Under the pieces are notes generated by a model, which did not search any database, had not been told where the DNA came from, and saw only the letters and a program-made list of their open reading frames with translations. Both the position numbers and the translations under genes were made by a program. 64,000 nucleotides of DNA from positions 1,870,501-1,934,500 of the forward strand of contig NZ_CP092471.1 of NCBI RefSeq assembly GCF_026168555.1, in the 5' to 3' direction. The DNA comes from Qipengyuania spongiae (GTDB taxonomy: Bacteria; Pseudomonadota; Alphaproteobacteria; Sphingomonadales; Sphingomonadaceae). Positions 61,895-64,000 of this stretch are shown piece after piece (position 1 is the first letter of the stretch; each line of letters begins with the position of its first letter).

Positions 61895-62778
61895 TGACAT
61901 CCGGGCCGCGCAGCGGCTCTTCCTCCGCGGACTTGCGCTGCCCACTCTGCTGCAACGCCGATTTCCACGATCGCCCGGGTGGCTGGCGGGAATGCACCCA
62001 TTGCGAGGCGGCGTTCGATCGCTCCGCGATCGTCGATCCGGACGGAGCGCGCCGGGCTTTGTGGGCGCACGCTCAGGGCGCGCTGTTGCCTTCGGGCATC
62101 GTCCTCAACCCCGTGGCGAAACGCAATCTCGACTTCGCAACGACGCGGGTCGGGAACCGGAGCGCGAATGTCACTCTCGCTGCAATCGCACGGCCCACCG
62201 AGGTCGAGAGCTTTCTGAAAGCGACAGCGCCGATCGCCGAGTTCTTTGCCGAACGGCTGATCGTTGTCGATGCCGAGAGCACGGCGGCGGCCCCGCCATC
62301 CGCCGTGCGCGTGCTAGCTAGACCGCTGGCAGGGGATTTCGCAGCGCAACGCAATTTCCTCATGGACGCCGCCCACAGCGACTGGGTGCTGCAACTCGAC
62401 ACGGACGAAAGCCTGACGCCGGACAACGCGCGACAAGCCTTGGCTCTTGCTGAACGGGCAAAGGCGCAGAAACTGCGGGCCTTGGGATTGCCGCGACGCA
62501 ACTTTGTCGATGGCGTGCTGGCAAGCCTCTATCCCGATATCCAGTACCGCTTGCTGCGGAGCGACGTGCGCTTTTCGGGTGTCGTTCACGAGCGGCCCGT
62601 GGTCGCTTTCGAGAATACCGCTCTCGGCCTGTCGTGCCCGATCGACCACGCGCTGAGCCGAGACCGGGTTCGGGAGCGAAGCGCGCAATACGCTGCCATG
62701 GCCGCGGACGGCGAACGCCTTCAGGACGAAGCCGCGCTTCTCGAACCGATGCCGGAACGCTGGATGGCATTCCTGTAG
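61894..62778 (+). CDS. Zinc-ribbon plus glycosyltransferase-2-like protein
   Basis: 294 residues. The N-terminus has a zinc ribbon of the rubredoxin kind, CPLCCNADFHDRPGGWRECTHCEAAF (Cys16, Cys19, Cys34, Cys37). From about residue 85 comes a GT-A-like domain: NVTLAAIARPTEVESFLK, LIVVDAEST, DFAAQRNFLMDAAHSDWVLQLDTDESLT with the D-x-D metal motif, and YRLLRSDVRFSGVVHERPV. The last two parts resemble WaaE-type GT2 enzymes. A zinc ribbon fused to such a domain is uncommon. Its end overlaps the convergent GT4 gene by 58 bases, and its start the Lrp stop. Confidence 0.82.
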   Translation: MTSGPRSGSSSADLRCPLCCNADFHDRPGGWRECTHCEAAFDRSAIVDPDGARRALWAHAQGALLPSGIVLNPVAKRNLDFATTRVGNRSANVTLAAIARPTEVESFLKATAPIAEFFAERLIVVDAESTAAAPPSAVRVLARPLAGDFAAQRNFLMDAAHSDWVLQLDTDESLTPDNARQALALAERAKAQKLRALGLPRRNFVDGVLASLYPDIQYRLLRSDVRFSGVVHERPVVAFENTALGLSCPIDHALSRDRVRERSAQYAAMAADGERLQDEAALLEPMPERWMAFL

Positions 62779-63929
62779 GCGGCCACGGTCTGCTTGGCGA
62801 GCGAGCTGCGGTCGAACCGTCCGGAAGCAGCGAGCGCCTTGTCCCGCCAGGTGCTCAACAGGGAGCGGTCTGCCAGCAATTTCGCGAGCATGTCGGCGAT
62901 GGCACTGCCCTCGCAACTCCCGACCAGCATTCCCCCATCAGTCTCTCCGACGAATTCTCGCGCGGAGGGGTCCTCGGCACAGGCGATTACGACGCGCCCG
63001 AACGCCAACGCTTCCTGATAGACCAGCCCGAAACTCTCGTAGCGTGAAGGGCAGAGAACCACATGAGCGCCTTCGAACGCCGCCAGAAGATCATCCTGAT
63101 CGAGCCGGTGATGGCAGTGCCAACTGGCGCCTGCCGGCGCGCCTGTTGCCGTCTCCACATCCTCCCGCGTGACGCCAACCAGTCGGAAATCGACCGGTTG
63201 GTCCTGAAGCAATTGCGTCGCCCGCGCGACTGCATCGAACCCCTTGCGCAATTCGGGACGTCCCACGAACAGCACTTCGATCCGTTCGGAGGCCGGGTCG
63301 GGGAACCGCGCACACCGTGCTCGCGCGAGGAATTCGGGCGCGAGGCTGAGGCCGATCAATGCGTGCTCGGCGCAAGGGGGCGTGGGGGCTTCGTAGAGCG
63401 CGGCGATCTTGCGCCCGTGCTCGCGGCTGTTCGAGATCAGTCCGGCAGAGCCCCGCGCGCTCGCAGCCTCAAGCCAACGGGCGACCATCCCGTCGAGACG
63501 ATTGCGCAGCGTGTCCGGCTGTTCGAGCGTTTCGGCGACCGGGCTGCTGCACCGCGTGACCAGCGGGATGCCAGGTTCCGCGGCGAGTGCGAGAGGTGCG
63601 TACCAATTGGTGCCTTCGATCACGTCGAAGGGGCGCCGCCGATGTTCGTGCCGGATTGTCCTGCGGAATGCCAGCGGCGCGGCGAGGTGACCGATCGCCG
63701 GACACTTGCGTATGATTTCCAGTGCAGGCGTAAGCGCGTCGGCAGCGCCTACCACTTCGACAGAGCCGTCCATGGCCCGGCCGTAACGGTCCAGCGTCAA
63801 AACGCGCACGTCGTGGCCCTGCTCTGCAAGCGATTGCGCAATTTCCCGCGCAGCGACGGCCAATCCGCTTTTTTCGGGCGGGTAAGTCCATGCGACGATG
63901 CCGACGGAAAGAGACGGCTGGTCGGGCAT
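62721..63929 (-). CDS. Glycosyltransferase family 4 protein
   Basis: 402 residues from the ATG at 63929; the frame stays open to an ATG at 63974. The two lobes are seen: SLSVGIVAWTYPPEKSGLAVAA at the start (the G-G-x-x loop replaced by S-G-L-A), RIEVLFVGRPELRKGFDAVARA, and ESFGLVYQEALAFGRVVIACAED with the E-x7-E donor site. It may act with the convergent zinc-ribbon glycosyltransferase and the deacetylase-like gene on one envelope sugar, but that is only inferred from closeness. The window ends 71 bases later. Confidence 0.9.
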   Translation of the reverse strand: MPDQPSLSVGIVAWTYPPEKSGLAVAAREIAQSLAEQGHDVRVLTLDRYGRAMDGSVEVVGAADALTPALEIIRKCPAIGHLAAPLAFRRTIRHEHRRRPFDVIEGTNWYAPLALAAEPGIPLVTRCSSPVAETLEQPDTLRNRLDGMVARWLEAASARGSAGLISNSREHGRKIAALYEAPTPPCAEHALIGLSLAPEFLARARCARFPDPASERIEVLFVGRPELRKGFDAVARATQLLQDQPVDFRLVGVTREDVETATGAPAGASWHCHHRLDQDDLLAAFEGAHVVLCPSRYESFGLVYQEALAFGRVVIACAEDPSAREFVGETDGGMLVGSCEGSAIADMLAKLLADRSLLSTWRDKALAASGRFDRSSLAKQTVAAYRNAIQRSGIGSRSAASS

Positions 63930-64000
63930 GCCTCTCACCACGGGCTTCGTGTCAGTATAGTTCCCGCCCAGCATCGCAGACCAGCCGGTGTCAGCGCGAG

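Overview
The window is GC-rich, densely packed chromosomal DNA from an alphaproteobacterium. It is most likely a member of the Sphingomonadales (Erythrobacter/Qipengyuania-like). The reasons are the aa3 cytochrome oxidase cluster layout, a class I lysyl-tRNA synthetase, a plant-type GshA, an L21 with a long Lys/Ala tail, and many RcnB/glycine-zipper proteins. The genus is an inference. I see no phage, insertion sequence, CRISPR array, plasmid gene or rRNA. About 67 protein genes and two tRNAs fill nearly all of it. No gene-free stretch reaches 300 bases, and many neighbours overlap by 1-4 bases.

Layout. 1-6.4 kb: the end of a cupin-like gene, then a minus-strand block ruvX, DUF3089 hydrolase, AI-2E-type permease, lepB, acpS, a small membrane protein, pdxJ and pyrE. 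6.4-14 kb: the aa3 oxidase cluster ctaC, ctaD, (an epoxide-hydrolase-like gene), ctaB, a 39-residue CoxF-like protein, ctaG, ctaE, DUF983 and surf1. 14-18.8 kb: thrC, an rRNA-type methyltransferase, folB, a small Rossmann-like protein, then moaA-moaD-moaE. 18.8-20.5 kb: a membrane protein behind a perfect FNR site, facing a complete FNR-type regulator that is coupled to a lipoprotein gene. 20.5-24.8 kb: rplU-rpmA, a GNAT acetyltransferase, two paralogous ferritin-like 'metal-dependent hydrolases' and a TetR regulator. 24.8-34.3 kb: ygfZ, pyrC, rarD, two small envelope proteins, astD, selO, a hydrolase and a glycosyltransferase. 34.4-46 kb: YfgM-like protein and BamB, an isoprenylcysteine methyltransferase homologue, gshA, rsmE, ubiA, cytochrome b561, a 2OG oxygenase, lysK and an SLC13 permease. 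46-58 kb: a DinG-like helicase, SixA, RcnB, a PNPOx-like protein, acylphosphatase, an FKBP, a VanZ-like protein, EttA, an M28 peptidase, a diguanylate cyclase and a MATE pump. 58.2-64 kb: tRNA-Pro, tRNA-Ile2, a polysaccharide-deacetylase-like protein, an atypical histidine kinase, an Lrp regulator and two glycosyltransferases.

How they work together. Respiration dominates the left half: oxidase subunits, heme O synthesis and copper delivery, all probably read from one promoter. A little further on lies a likely oxygen-sensing circuit, in which the FNR-type protein carries four cluster cysteines and the facing gene has an FNR site spaced as in a class II activated promoter. The rest is housekeeping: cofactors (PLP, molybdopterin, folate, ubiquinone, glutathione), pyrimidines, envelope assembly and translation quality. 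I found no clear new defence or biosynthetic system. The best leads are regulatory or small: the FNR promoter, a paired operator in front of one of the tandem hydrolases, a terminator-like hairpin inside the start of DUF983, the unclear pdxJ start, a zinc-ribbon glycosyltransferase and a kinase with a decayed ATP-binding domain.
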